56,640 nt of DNA from a bacterium (GCA_035308905.1 DATGFS010000008.1:1-56640); one strand, 5' to 3'; counted from the stretch's first letter, positions 8,067 to 16,446 are shown. Notes: generated by a model from the sequence alone, not told the origin. Program-made: numbers and translations.

Positions 8067-8950
8067 CACACCGCCGGCGCCTCGATGAAGCGCAGGTAGA
8101 CGAGGGCGAAGGCGGCGGAGATGCACATCACCACCGTGCCGAGCGCGGCCGCCCGGCTCAGATGGAACAGTTGAAAGCCCTGCTGGAAGGTCATCAGCAC
8201 GAGATTGAGCGTCACGTCGACGGGGCCGCCGCCGGTCATCACGTAGATCACGGTGAAGGATCGCCCGAACACCCAAATCGTGAGCAGCAGCACGAGGACC
8301 ACGGTAACGGGCCGCAGCCCGGGCAGGGTCACGTGCCGGAACACGCCCCATCCGCCCGCGCCGTCCACCCGCGCGGCGTCGACGTGCTCGGCCGGAATGG
8401 TCTTGAGGCCGGCCAGCAGCAGCACCGCGGCGAGGGGAAAGATCTTCCAGATCTGGACCGTGACCACCGCCCACAGCGCGAGGTGCGGATCGGTCAGAAA
8501 CCCGACCTTCCCGTGCACGACGCTCATGACGTTGAGGAGATAGTTGAAGAGCCCGTACTGATAATCGAAGAGCCACGACCAGATCATGGCCGCGGCGACG
8601 TACGGCATCGCCCACGGCAGAATCACGATGCCGCTCAGCACGGGCTGCCCGGGAAACGGCCGGTTGAGGATCAGCGCCGCGATGAGGCCGGCGGCGTAGG
8701 CGCCCGCGACCGACGCGGCCGTGAACACCACCGAGACGAGAACGGAGTGCGCGAAGGCCGGGTCCCCGAAGAGGACGGCGTAGTTGGCCAATCCCACCCA
8801 CCGCGCCCGGTCGAGGGTGGAGCCGTCCGCCTGGAAGCTCGTCCAGACCCCCAGCGCGATCGGCAGCAGAAAGACGAGCAGCACCGTGCAGACCGCCGGG
8901 CCGAGAAACACCGCCGGCGCCGCGCGGTCGCTACGCACGCCGCGGAGCAC
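8066..8950 (-). CDS. Carbohydrate ABC transporter permease (MalF type)
   Basis: A 294-residue permease with six transmembrane segments. The N-terminal one is FLGPAVCTVLLVFLLPIALGV. It has the longer periplasmic first loop typical of CUT1 MalF/UgpA partners (YAVLFGDPAFAHSVLVSV). The EAA motif is EHVDAARVDGAGGWGVF. The gene follows the binding-protein gene after a 12-nt gap and overlaps the second permease by one base, so the three are one transcription unit delivering a sugar or sugar acid to the enzymes encoded downstream. Confidence 0.9.
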   Translation of the reverse strand: MLRGVRSDRAAPAVFLGPAVCTVLLVFLLPIALGVWTSFQADGSTLDRARWVGLANYAVLFGDPAFAHSVLVSVVFTAASVAGAYAAGLIAALILNRPFPGQPVLSGIVILPWAMPYVAAAMIWSWLFDYQYGLFNYLLNVMSVVHGKVGFLTDPHLALWAVVTVQIWKIFPLAAVLLLAGLKTIPAEHVDAARVDGAGGWGVFRHVTLPGLRPVTVVLVLLLTIWVFGRSFTVIYVMTGGGPVDVTLNLVLMTFQQGFQLFHLSRAAALGTVVMCISAAFALVYLRFIEAPAV

Positions 8951-8962
8951 GTCCGCCCGACG

Positions 8963-10261
8963 TCACAGCCGCTCGAGCTTGGTCTGGACGTCCTGCATGG
9001 CCCGTTCCGGGGCCGCCCCCTGGTAGAGGATCGACAGCACGCCGTTCCCGATGGCCGCGAGCGCGTCGTTCCCCTTGTTGCCGATCTGCTGCGGAAAGTA
9101 CGACACGGCCTTCCCGCCGTAGCCGATGTCGACCACGGCCCTAAACCACGGGTTCTTTGCGATGAAGTCCGCCGGCACCATGCCGGGGCGCGCGGGCAGC
9201 GTGCCCGTCAATTCCACCTGGCGCTTCTGCTGCACGGGCGTCAGCAGCAGCAGCATGTACTTGGCGGCCAGGTCCTTGTGCTTGGCGGCCTTCGGCACGC
9301 CCCACCACGCGGTCGCGCGCATCGTCGCCGGCGACGGCAGCGGGTTCTTGCCGGCCCACAGCTGCGCGCCCACCGCGGGGTTGGCCTTCTGCGCCTGAAA
9401 GTACACGAACGATCCGGAGATGATGCTGGCGACCTTGCCCTGGGTGACGAGGTTGTTGATCGTCACCGCGTCGAGGCCGCGCGGGATCTCGTTGTTGTCC
9501 CACAGATCCTTGACGAACCGGAGGGCCGCGATCACTTTGGGATCGGTCGCCGTCGGCCGCGTGCCGTCGTAGAACGCCCCGCCGAAGCCGAGGACGACCG
9601 GCATCAGCTGGATCATCAGGCCGGTCGGATCGCCGGACTTCGTCGCGATGCCCATGCCGAACTGGCCCGAGCGGGGATCCGACGTCTTCCGCAGCGCCTC
9701 GCGGTACGCGGCGAGATCGGCCGGCACGCCGACGCCCGCCTTCTGATAGAGCGCGCGGTTATAGAAGAACACGCGCGGATTGGACTCCCGCGGGACCGCG
9801 AAGGCGCGGCCGCCTCGCATCGCATCCTTCTGCGCGTTGATGAAGGTGTTGGGATCGAGGCCGGCGCCCTTGAGCCACGGGTCCAGCGGCTCCAGCCAGT
9901 CCTGCTCAATGTAATACGACAGCTGCGGGTCGTCGATTCGGATGACGTCGGGGGGCGACCCGGCCTGCAGCAGGGTCAGGACCTGCTGGTGGTATTGCGG
10001 AAACGGCGGCGACACCTGCTCGATGCGGCTGCCGGGATACTTGAGGGCAAAGGCCTGGTCGAGGCCGTCGAGCTGCTCCTTGTAGCCGGGTTGAAGAACG
10101 CTCGGCTCGTCGACCGCGACGGTCGCGGCTTGGGCGGACGCGGCCGGAACGCCGCGCGACGCGGAGCCCGCGGCCGCCACGGCGATGCCGGCGCCGGCGG
10201 CCGAGGCCGTCAGCGCGAGGAACCTCCGGCGGGAGATGGTCGGTACTGCGCGCACGCTCAT
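8963..10261 (-). CDS. Extracellular solute-binding protein of sugar ABC transporter, Tat-exported
   Basis: A 432-residue family 1 solute-binding protein. I place the start at the ATG at 10261, which has GAGGAGG seven bases upstream; it directly precedes a twin-arginine signal (SRRRFLALTASAAG, then AASAQA). The mature chain has the expected GYKEQLDGLDQAFALKYPG opening, PDVIRIDDPQL, and the conserved LTPVQQKR region near the C-terminus. Tat export of a binding protein is common in high-GC lineages. It is the first gene of the minus-strand sugar-acid operon and faces the divergent oxidoreductase/SDR operon. Confidence 0.9.
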   Translation of the reverse strand: MSVRAVPTISRRRFLALTASAAGAGIAVAAAGSASRGVPAASAQAATVAVDEPSVLQPGYKEQLDGLDQAFALKYPGSRIEQVSPPFPQYHQQVLTLLQAGSPPDVIRIDDPQLSYYIEQDWLEPLDPWLKGAGLDPNTFINAQKDAMRGGRAFAVPRESNPRVFFYNRALYQKAGVGVPADLAAYREALRKTSDPRSGQFGMGIATKSGDPTGLMIQLMPVVLGFGGAFYDGTRPTATDPKVIAALRFVKDLWDNNEIPRGLDAVTINNLVTQGKVASIISGSFVYFQAQKANPAVGAQLWAGKNPLPSPATMRATAWWGVPKAAKHKDLAAKYMLLLLTPVQQKRQVELTGTLPARPGMVPADFIAKNPWFRAVVDIGYGGKAVSYFPQQIGNKGNDALAAIGNGVLSILYQGAAPERAMQDVQTKLERL

Positions 10262-10319
10262 GCCGTCCTCCTCATCGATGGCGCGACGTTGGGGTCGCGG
10301 CGGAGACAAGCGGGTGCAT

Positions 10320-10349
10320 TTGACAGCGCGAATCTCTCGGGTGTTTCAT
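10320..10349 (+). promoter_or_regulatory. Putative sigma70-type promoter for the oxidoreductase-SDR operon
   Basis: A perfect -35 TTGACA (10320-10325), an 18-bp spacer and a -10-like TTTCAT (10344-10349) lie about 80 bp before the GTG start at 10428. The 166-bp divergent gap (10262-10427) contains no gene and no obvious LacI- or GntR-type palindrome. Confidence 0.45.
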
Positions 10350-10427
10350 TGACTGTGTCGGACAACGGTTCCTTCAGTGCCGTGCCGGCGCCGCGCTCGC
10401 CGCGGTGAGAACAAGGAGGCACACCGG

Positions 10428-11501
10428 GTGAATCGGGTCCGCATCGCGGTGGTCGGCTGCGGCTGGTGGGCTACCCGTGTGCACCTGCCGGCGCTCCGCG
10501 CCGATGCCGCCTGCGACCTCGTCGCCGTGGCCGACGCCGATCCCACGCGCGCGCAGCGGGCGGCCGCGCGCTTCGGCGTACCGCGATGGTACGCGGACCA
10601 CCGCGCGCTGCTCGAGGCGGAGCGCGTGGATGGCGTGGTCGTCGCCACGCCGCCGGACAGCCACTACGCGATCGCGCGCGATTGCCTGCTCGCCGGCGCC
10701 GACGTGCTCGTCGAAAAGCCGATGACGGTCGCCGCCCGCGCCGCCCGCGACCTGCTCGATATGGCCCGCCGCACCGGCCGGCGGCTCCATGTCGGGTATC
10801 CCTACCCGCACTGCCGGCTGGCGCAGGCTCTGCGCGACCGGATCGCGGCGGGCGCGCTCGGCGGCCTGCGGCTCGCGGCCGGTGTGTTCGCGACGTCCGT
10901 GCGGCCGCTGTACCAGGGACGGCCCCACCGGTCCGCGGACGACGCGCTCTTTCCGCCGAATCCCGAAACCTACGACGATCGCTCGCGCGGCGGCGGCCAG
11001 CTCTACTCCCAGGTCACGCACGTCGCCTCCCTCCTCTTCTTCGTCACCGGGCTCGTACCGGTCTCGGTGCAGGCGTTTGCCGGAGGAGACACGCCGCGCG
11101 CGGACGGCTGGGACGCGGTGACCTTCCGCTGCGGAGAGACCGGCGACGCCGCCGTCGGCACAATCGCCGGCACCGGCACGGTCGCGCCGGGAAGCCCCAC
11201 CGTCGAGCGGATCGAGTTGTTCGGCGACCGCGGCCACGCCGCGTACGACATGGCGCGGGGCACGCTGAGCGTGCGCAGCTACGACGGCACGAGCCTCGAC
11301 GAACGGGTCGAGTCGGAGCCGGAGCGCTACCCTCGGGAAGCCCCGTGCGCGCGGCTCGTGGCGGCCCTCGGGGGGGACGCCGGCGTCCTCGTCGGCGGCG
11401 ACTTAGGCCTGCTGACCGTGGAGTTCATCGGCGCGGCGGCGCGCTCGATCGAGACCGGCGGACCCGTCACGCTCGGGACCGCGACAAGGGGGCGGACATG
11501 A
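10428..11501 (+). CDS. Gfo/Idh/MocA-family oxidoreductase
   Basis: A 357-residue NAD(P)-dependent dehydrogenase. The GTG at 10428 is chosen because AAGGAGG lies at 10413-10419; upstream in-frame codons lack any ribosome site. The Rossmann motif is IAVVGCGWWATR. The family's EKP motif is present in LVEKPMTVAARAARD, followed by the His-containing VGYPYPHCRLAQALRD. It should oxidise or reduce a hydroxyl of a sugar, inositol or sugar acid. It overlaps the following SDR by ATGA, so both are made together. With the divergent transporter and dehydratase it defines a catabolic locus. Confidence 0.88.
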   Translation: MNRVRIAVVGCGWWATRVHLPALRADAACDLVAVADADPTRAQRAAARFGVPRWYADHRALLEAERVDGVVVATPPDSHYAIARDCLLAGADVLVEKPMTVAARAARDLLDMARRTGRRLHVGYPYPHCRLAQALRDRIAAGALGGLRLAAGVFATSVRPLYQGRPHRSADDALFPPNPETYDDRSRGGGQLYSQVTHVASLLFFVTGLVPVSVQAFAGGDTPRADGWDAVTFRCGETGDAAVGTIAGTGTVAPGSPTVERIELFGDRGHAAYDMARGTLSVRSYDGTSLDERVESEPERYPREAPCARLVAALGGDAGVLVGGDLGLLTVEFIGAAARSIETGGPVTLGTATRGRT

Positions 11502-12244
11502 GCACATTGCGGGGCAGGCACGCCGTCGTCACCGGCGCAGCCCGCGGCATCGGATTCGGGATCGCGAAGCGGCTCGGCGCGGAGGGCGCGGCCGTGACCA
11601 TCTGGGACGTCGACGGAGCGCAGGGTGAGCGGGCGGCCGCCGAACTGCTCGGCGCAGGCGAGGCGGAAGCGCTCGCCGTCGACGTATCGGACGCGTCGTC
11701 GGTAGATGCCGCGGCCCGCGAGACGCTTCGCCGCCACGGCCGCGTGGACGTGCTCGTCAACAACGCCGGCATCGCCGGCCCGAACGCCACGAGCTGGGAG
11801 TACCCACGGGACGCGTGGCGGAGGGTGCTCGACATCGATCTCACGGGCGTGTTCCTGTGCTGTCAGGCCCTCGTCCCCGCGATGCTCGAACGAAAGTACG
11901 GCCGCGTCGTCAACATCGCGTCCATCGCCGGCAAGGAAGGCAACCCGAACGCCTCCGCGTACAGCGCGGCGAAGGCCGGTGTGATCGCGCTGACCAAATC
12001 TCTCGGCAAGGAGCTCGCCGGCGCCGGCGTACTCGTCAACTGCGTGACGCCGGCCGCGGTGGAGACCGACATCTTCGCGCAGATGACGCGCGAGCACATT
12101 CAGTTCATGCTGTCCAAGATTCCGATGGGCCGTTTCGGCGCGGTGGAGGAGGTGGCCGCGCTCGTCGCGTGGCTCGCCTCCGAGGGGTGCTCGTTCTCGA
12201 CGGGCGCGGTCTTCGATATCTCGGGGGGGCGGGCGACCTACTGA
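11498..12244 (+). CDS. SDR-family dehydrogenase, 2-keto-3-deoxy-sugar-acid-dehydrogenase-like
   Basis: A 248-residue classical short-chain dehydrogenase. The cofactor motif is TGAARGIG (residues 12-19), with Asp37 and Asp39 in IWDVDG favouring NAD. The catalytic set is Ser142, Tyr155 and Lys159. The stretch SIAGKEGNPNASAYSAAK closely matches SDRs acting on 2-keto-3-deoxy-L-rhamnonate or fuconate in non-phosphorylative sugar-acid pathways. Given the RhmD-like dehydratase in the divergent operon, that role is a reasonable inference. Its 3' end overlaps the convergent radical SAM gene by 7 bp. Confidence 0.82.
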   Translation: MSTLRGRHAVVTGAARGIGFGIAKRLGAEGAAVTIWDVDGAQGERAAAELLGAGEAEALAVDVSDASSVDAAARETLRRHGRVDVLVNNAGIAGPNATSWEYPRDAWRRVLDIDLTGVFLCCQALVPAMLERKYGRVVNIASIAGKEGNPNASAYSAAKAGVIALTKSLGKELAGAGVLVNCVTPAAVETDIFAQMTREHIQFMLSKIPMGRFGAVEEVAALVAWLASEGCSFSTGAVFDISGGRATY

Positions 12245-13416
12245 AGCGCCGCGGCCAGATCGGCGGCGAACGGGAAGCTGCCGGGCACGTACGCGCACAG
12301 CGGGTCGTCGCCGGTGGGATCGCCCGTCGACGCGTAGGCCCGGGAGCGCGAGCCGCCGCAGACGTCGCGAAACTCGCAGCGGGCGCAGCGGCCGTGCCAC
12401 GACGCGGGATCGCGCAGCACGCGCAGGAGCGGACTGTCGCGATAGATCTCGCCGAGCGGGCGGCGCCGGACGTTTCCGGCGGGCAGCGGCATGAACCCGC
12501 TGCCGTGAACGCTGCCGGTATGCGAGACGAACACGAACCCGCGGCCGGCGTTCACGTCCATCGGCGTGCGGCGCCGCCCGGTACCGGCCGGCCACGGTCC
12601 GAGCATCGTCCGCAGCGCGTGGTACAGCGGTCCAAACGTGAGCACGGATGCCGGGCCGATGCCGCGGCGCTCCAGAATGGCACGCTGCAGCACGATCCGC
12701 TTGAAGTGGTGCCCCTCGGTCGTCTTGACCGGCAGCCCGGCCCCGACGTCGTAGAGGAAATGCAGCACGTCCTCGCACTCCGCCGCGTTGATCTGCGGCA
12801 GGCCGTTCCCCCGCCCGACCGGGACGAGGAAGAAGACGCTCCAGGCCATCGCCCCGCGCTCGCGGACCATCCGGGCGATGCCGGGCAGCGCCATGACGTT
12901 GCCGCCGGTCACCGTGGTGTTGATCTGCACCTTGAGCCCGTAGCGGAGCGCCGCGTCCCACGCGTCGAGGGTGCGCTCGAACACGCCGGACACGCCTCGA
13001 AACGCGTCGTGGGTCGCCCGGGTGTCCCCGTCGAGACTGAGGGACATGGCGACGGCGCCGGCCGCCTTCACGTCCGCGATCGCCTGACTGGTCAGCAGCG
13101 GCGTCGCCGACGGCGAGAGGGCGACCGGCAGGCGGCGCGCGACCGCGTGTTCGATCAGACGCACCAGATCCGGCCGCTTGATCGGATCGCCGCCGGTCAT
13201 GATGAACAGTGGCGGGGGGGATCCGAAGCCCGCCACCTGGTCGATCAGGGTTTGCGCCTCCGCGGTCGTCAGCTCATCGCGATGGGGGAGCGGCGCCGCT
13301 TCCGCCCGGCAGTGCTGGCAGGCGAGGTCGCACGCGCGCGTCACTTCCCAGATCACCATGAAGGGCCGCTGCGAGACGTCGATCGCAGGGTGGCGGACGG
13401 TAGGATGCATGGTCAT
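12238..13416 (-). CDS. Radical SAM/SPASM protein (TIGR04053-like)
   Basis: A 392-residue radical SAM enzyme. The CxxxCxxC cluster motif is Cys29, Cys33, Cys36 (CDLACQHC), followed by TGGDPIKRPDL for SAM binding. The C-terminal SPASM-type region has clustered Cys residues (CARCEFRDVCGGSR and a final DDPLCAY) for auxiliary [4Fe-4S] clusters. The layout and sequence fit the TIGR04053 group, which is related to heme-d1/AdoMet-dependent heme biosynthesis proteins. No peptide substrate or heme gene is adjacent. The ribosome site is weak, and a start at 13410 is equally possible. Confidence 0.82.
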   Translation of the reverse strand: MTMHPTVRHPAIDVSQRPFMVIWEVTRACDLACQHCRAEAAPLPHRDELTTAEAQTLIDQVAGFGSPPPLFIMTGGDPIKRPDLVRLIEHAVARRLPVALSPSATPLLTSQAIADVKAAGAVAMSLSLDGDTRATHDAFRGVSGVFERTLDAWDAALRYGLKVQINTTVTGGNVMALPGIARMVRERGAMAWSVFFLVPVGRGNGLPQINAAECEDVLHFLYDVGAGLPVKTTEGHHFKRIVLQRAILERRGIGPASVLTFGPLYHALRTMLGPWPAGTGRRRTPMDVNAGRGFVFVSHTGSVHGSGFMPLPAGNVRRRPLGEIYRDSPLLRVLRDPASWHGRCARCEFRDVCGGSRSRAYASTGDPTGDDPLCAYVPGSFPFAADLAAALQ

Positions 13417-13558
13417 ACGCTAGCACCGGCCGGGCGGCGCCGCATCAGACCGATGTCCGATTGTCGGTCCCTTCTCCGCCCGATCAGAGCCGCGCGGTGA
13501 ACTGTGCGCACAGCACCGGCCGGCGCGTGTGGCGGTCCACCTGGCCGAGGACCCCAAG

Positions 13559-13588
13559 GTGACAGACTCAGCGAGTCATAAGTAGTCT
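13559..13588 (+). promoter_or_regulatory. Putative promoter with operator-like palindrome in the spacer
   Basis: A -35 GTGACA (13559-13564), an 18-bp spacer and a -10 TAGTCT (13583-13588) lie 34 bp before the cupredoxin ATG. The spacer starts with the perfect inverted repeat GACTC-AGC-GAGTC (13565-13577). Operators inside a slightly long spacer are typical of MerR-type metal regulators, which would suit a copper-protein operon, but no such regulator is in the window. A second perfect palindrome, CTGTGCGCACAG, is at 13502-13513. The remainder of 13417-13621 holds no gene. Confidence 0.4.
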
Positions 13589-13621
13589 GATGTTGGAGTA
13601 CTCGAAACAGGGGGGGATCGG

Positions 13622-14344
13622 ATGCAGCGTGCATACGGGGCCGGACTAGCCCTTCTCCTTGCGGGATTGATTGTCTACGGTTCCGGTACAACGAGCGCCG
13701 GAGCCGCCGGGATGGTGACAATCCCCGGAGACTCGTACAATCCGGCGGCCATCGTGATCGATGTGGGACAAACCGTCACGTGGGTCAACAAGGACACCGA
13801 CCCGCACGTGAGCACGACCGTGCCCGGCACGCCGGCGTCGTTCACACTCGTCCACCCGGCGGGGAAGTCGGCGTCGTTCACGTTCACGAAGGCCGGGATC
13901 TACCCCTACTACTGTCTCGACCACGCGACCTTCAACCCGAGTCTCCGGCGGGCCGTGGCGCGCAAAGAGGCGGATACGTTTCCGGTGGCGATGGAAGGGT
14001 TGATCGTGGTCAAGGGACCCGGGCTCACCGGCTCGCAGTCGGCGACGATGAAGATCGCCGGCGGCGCCTATGCGCCGGACATCGCCGTCGTGCGCGCCGG
14101 CGGCAAGGTCACGTGGATCAACGAAGATCACACCGCGCACACGGCGACGTTCGTTGGAGCCGGCACGCCAAACCTCAGCCTCGCCGCCGGCAAGAGCGGC
14201 TCGGCAACGTTCGCGAAGCCGGGCGTGTACTTCTTTTACGACCAGCGTGGCGCGACGTACAATTCGAAGCTCGGACTGGCGGCGGCCAAGAAGGGAGCGC
14301 CTAACTTCCCCATCGCCACGCAGGGCTACGTGGTGGTGCTCTAG
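13622..14344 (+). CDS. Secreted double-cupredoxin protein, second copper site degenerate
   Basis: A 240-residue exported protein: signal peptide 1-29, then two homologous cupredoxin domains (about 31-131 and 138-240). Domain 1 keeps His62 (DPHVS) and Cys98-x2-His101 (YYCLDH), a plastocyanin-like type 1 arrangement, with no obvious axial Met at the usual place. Domain 2 has His170 and His173, but Tyr206 replaces the ligand Cys and no following His exists (YFFYDQRG), so it should not bind type 1 copper. The two domains share the tails FPVAMEGLIVV and FPIATQGYVVV, showing internal duplication. It leads an operon with a cytochrome b and probably carries electrons outside the membrane. Confidence 0.85.
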   Translation: MQRAYGAGLALLLAGLIVYGSGTTSAGAAGMVTIPGDSYNPAAIVIDVGQTVTWVNKDTDPHVSTTVPGTPASFTLVHPAGKSASFTFTKAGIYPYYCLDHATFNPSLRRAVARKEADTFPVAMEGLIVVKGPGLTGSQSATMKIAGGAYAPDIAVVRAGGKVTWINEDHTAHTATFVGAGTPNLSLAAGKSGSATFAKPGVYFFYDQRGATYNSKLGLAAAKKGAPNFPIATQGYVVVL

Positions 14345-14357
14345 CAACCCGGCGCCG

Positions 14358-14822
14358 GTGATTCGGACCCGCATTAGGTCGGCGGCGGCCGGCGGAGCGG
14401 CCGCCGCGATCCTGTTGTTCGGCTTGTCGGCGCTCCCGGCGACGCCGGCGGCTCAACTGCCGGCGACCCCCCGGGATGCGCTGACGCTGGTACGCCAGGC
14501 CCTGGCCGCCCTCGAAGTGAGTCCGCCCGACGTCGCCGTCGCAACCGAGCGGGTAATCAAGGCGCTGTTCGCTCAGGACACGCGCGGCGTGGACATGCCG
14601 CGGGTACGGGACGCCGCCCAGGCGCTCGGTGCGGAAGATGCCACGGCGGCCGCCGCCTACCTCATGCAGGCGCTCCATCCCGCGGAGGCCGAACCCTCGG
14701 GCGTGGATCGGACCCTCCTCGTCCCTGTTCGGCCGCGCTTCACCGCCACGCCGGCTGTCTACGAACTGCTGGCCGCCGCGGCGCTGTTGATCGGTGCGGG
14801 GAGCTTGATCGCACGCAAATGA
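14358..14822 (+). CDS. Small secreted, C-terminally membrane-anchored protein of unknown function
   Basis: A 154-residue frame read from a GTG at 14358, 13 nt after the cupredoxin stop, with no good ribosome site; translational coupling is likely. It has a signal peptide (AAAGGAAAAILLFGLSAL to ATPAAQ), an Ala-rich helical middle with DALTLVRQALAALEVSPPDVA, and a C-terminal hydrophobic helix (AVYELLAAAALLIGAGSLI) ending in ARK. The stop overlaps the cytochrome b ATG (ATGA). I do not recognise the family. Position and topology suggest a small subunit attached to the cytochrome b. Confidence 0.65.
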   Translation: MIRTRIRSAAAGGAAAAILLFGLSALPATPAAQLPATPRDALTLVRQALAALEVSPPDVAVATERVIKALFAQDTRGVDMPRVRDAAQALGAEDATAAAAYLMQALHPAEAEPSGVDRTLLVPVRPRFTATPAVYELLAAAALLIGAGSLIARK

Positions 14823-15853
14823 CGCCGTCGTCCCGCTGGAAACGATTGTGGACGGCGGTGGACGCCAGGCTGGCGCTTCACAACTTCCTCTACGAGGTTC
14901 CGGCCTACGCGAACACGCTGCCGTACGTCCTGGGCGCGATCACGCTCGCCGGGCTCGTGATCCTGGTCGGTACCGGCATTCTCCTCGGGCAATTCTATGT
15001 CCCCGATCCCGGCGCGGCGAATCAGAGCATCCGGGCCATCATCACCCAAGTGCCCGCCGGCGAGGTCATTCGCGGCATCCACATCTGGGCCGCACACTTG
15101 ACGGTCATCGTCCTGTTGCTGCATGTGATCCGCGTCTACGCGACGGGCGCGTACCGCTTCCCGCGCGAGGCCAATTGGGCCGTAGGCGTCGCGTTGCTCG
15201 CGACGATGCTGGCGCTGTTCTATACGGGGACCGTGCTGCGGTGGGACCAGTTGGGGATAGAGGCCCTGGAGCACAACACTGCCTTCGCGGCGCTGCTCGG
15301 CGTATTCGGCGGCTGGTTCTCGCCGGCGTTTTCCAGTCACGTGCCGCTTCTCACCCGGCTGTACATGGCGCACGTCAGCCTGCTGCCGATGCTGTTTTTC
15401 ATCCTGCTCGTCACGCATATCTATCTCGTCAGACAACACGGGATCTCGGCGGCTCTCGTGCGTTCCGAACCCGCCGCCGTCAGGTACACGTTCGCCCAGC
15501 ACCTCAAGAAAGCGGCCGGGTACGGCTGCATCATGCTCGGCTTGGCGCTCGCGCTGAGCGTCATCTTCCCCGACGGAGAAGGCGCGGCACCCGTGTCCGG
15601 CATCGAAGTCACGAAACCGCCATGGCTCTTCCTGCCGTTGTACGGCCTCGAGAACCTCTTTGGGTTGCAGGGCCTGTGGGGCGCCGTGATCTTCTTCTTG
15701 TGGCTGTTGGCCGTCCCGATCCTAGACCGCGGTCGCGCGCCGGGATGGAGCGGCCGGCGGCGGGCATTGGCGGCGGGCGCGGCGGTCATGGCGGCCCTGA
15801 CCGGCCTCGGCATGTTTGCCTGGTTGACGCAGCCGGTCGCCCACTTCCACTAA
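14819..15853 (+). CDS. b6-type cytochrome b with altered Qo motif
   Basis: A 344-residue membrane protein with about eight transmembrane helices. Heme ligands are His88/His102 (14 apart) and His185/His200; the 15-residue second spacing is the b6f-type pattern. After the b6-like part come subunit-IV-like helices, but the Qo-site PEWY motif is PPWL (267-270). No Rieske gene is adjacent, unlike the complete complex at 43854-45709. This looks like a specialised quinol-oxidising or quinone-reducing cytochrome b working with the upstream cupredoxin. The start overlaps the preceding gene by ATGA. The 50-bp gap to the convergent hemerythrin gene shows no convincing terminator. Confidence 0.85.
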   Translation: MTPSSRWKRLWTAVDARLALHNFLYEVPAYANTLPYVLGAITLAGLVILVGTGILLGQFYVPDPGAANQSIRAIITQVPAGEVIRGIHIWAAHLTVIVLLLHVIRVYATGAYRFPREANWAVGVALLATMLALFYTGTVLRWDQLGIEALEHNTAFAALLGVFGGWFSPAFSSHVPLLTRLYMAHVSLLPMLFFILLVTHIYLVRQHGISAALVRSEPAAVRYTFAQHLKKAAGYGCIMLGLALALSVIFPDGEGAAPVSGIEVTKPPWLFLPLYGLENLFGLQGLWGAVIFFLWLLAVPILDRGRAPGWSGRRRALAAGAAVMAALTGLGMFAWLTQPVAHFH

Positions 15854-15903
15854 GTCCGCCGCAGCCGGGAAACCTCGCGGCAGCGTTCAGTACGTTGGCC
15901 CGG

Positions 15904-16446
15904 TCAGCGTGTTCGGGTCTCGGCCAGCCGCGTGAGGACGTCGCGCGCGCCGGCCCCGAATGCGCCGTCGGTCTCCTCGAAGCACCGCCGCACGCCGGCC
16001 TCGTCCTCATCCCCCACGACGGCGTCGCCGATGGGAAAGAGGACCTGGGTCTCTTTGGCGATGTGCGCGCGCAGGAGATGCACGTAGTCGCGGCAGGCGC
16101 CGAGCACGTCCTCCAGCGTCGCGCTGCCGGCTTCGTGCCGGGCCAGGGTGTCATCGATGACCCCGACCAGCCGGCGGCCCTCCTCGTGTTCGCGCAGCAT
16201 GACCCCGATCGGTCCGCCCTCCACCGGCACCCCGCACTTCGCGAGGCAGGGAAAGAAACACCGTTCCTCTTTCCCGTGATGGCACCGGTCCACGAACATC
16301 CGGCTGAACGCCACCACGCCCCGGAGAAACGCCGCGGGAACGACGCGAGTGCCGGCCGCGTCCGTCACGGCGCGATCGAGCGCCGCCAGCACGTCTTCGA
16401 TGACGCGGTGCTCGGCCGTCAATTCCTGCGTCGCGCGGACGGTCAT
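15904..16446 (-). CDS. Hemerythrin HHE-domain protein
   Basis: A 180-residue four-helix-bundle protein. Its diiron ligands are visible as His13 (TAEHRVIE), His56/His57 with Glu60 (CHHGKEERCFFP), His87 (LREHEEGR), and His128 with Glu132 (RAHIAKETQVLFP). It starts at the ATG at 16446, which overlaps the upstream SDR stop (ATGA), making it the last gene of the benzoyl-CoA reductase operon. Such domains bind O2 or handle iron and NO. At the end of an operon for an extremely oxygen-labile enzyme, O2 scavenging or sensing is a sensible inference. Two extra Cys near the iron site could matter for redox sensing. Confidence 0.87.
   Translation of the reverse strand: MTVRATQELTAEHRVIEDVLAALDRAVTDAAGTRVVPAAFLRGVVAFSRMFVDRCHHGKEERCFFPCLAKCGVPVEGGPIGVMLREHEEGRRLVGVIDDTLARHEAGSATLEDVLGACRDYVHLLRAHIAKETQVLFPIGDAVVGDEDEAGVRRCFEETDGAFGAGARDVLTRLAETRTR

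Noticed and set aside
8162-10408. Very long open frame (about 750 codons) on the plus strand
   Set aside because: It lies opposite the permease and binding-protein genes, is rich in Arg, His and Gly, and has no family features. It is a GC-rich antisense shadow.
15854-15903. Terminator between the cytochrome b and hemerythrin genes
   Set aside because: Only a 5-bp GCCGC/GCGGC pair with a 14-nt loop and no T-run is present, which is too weak at this GC content.
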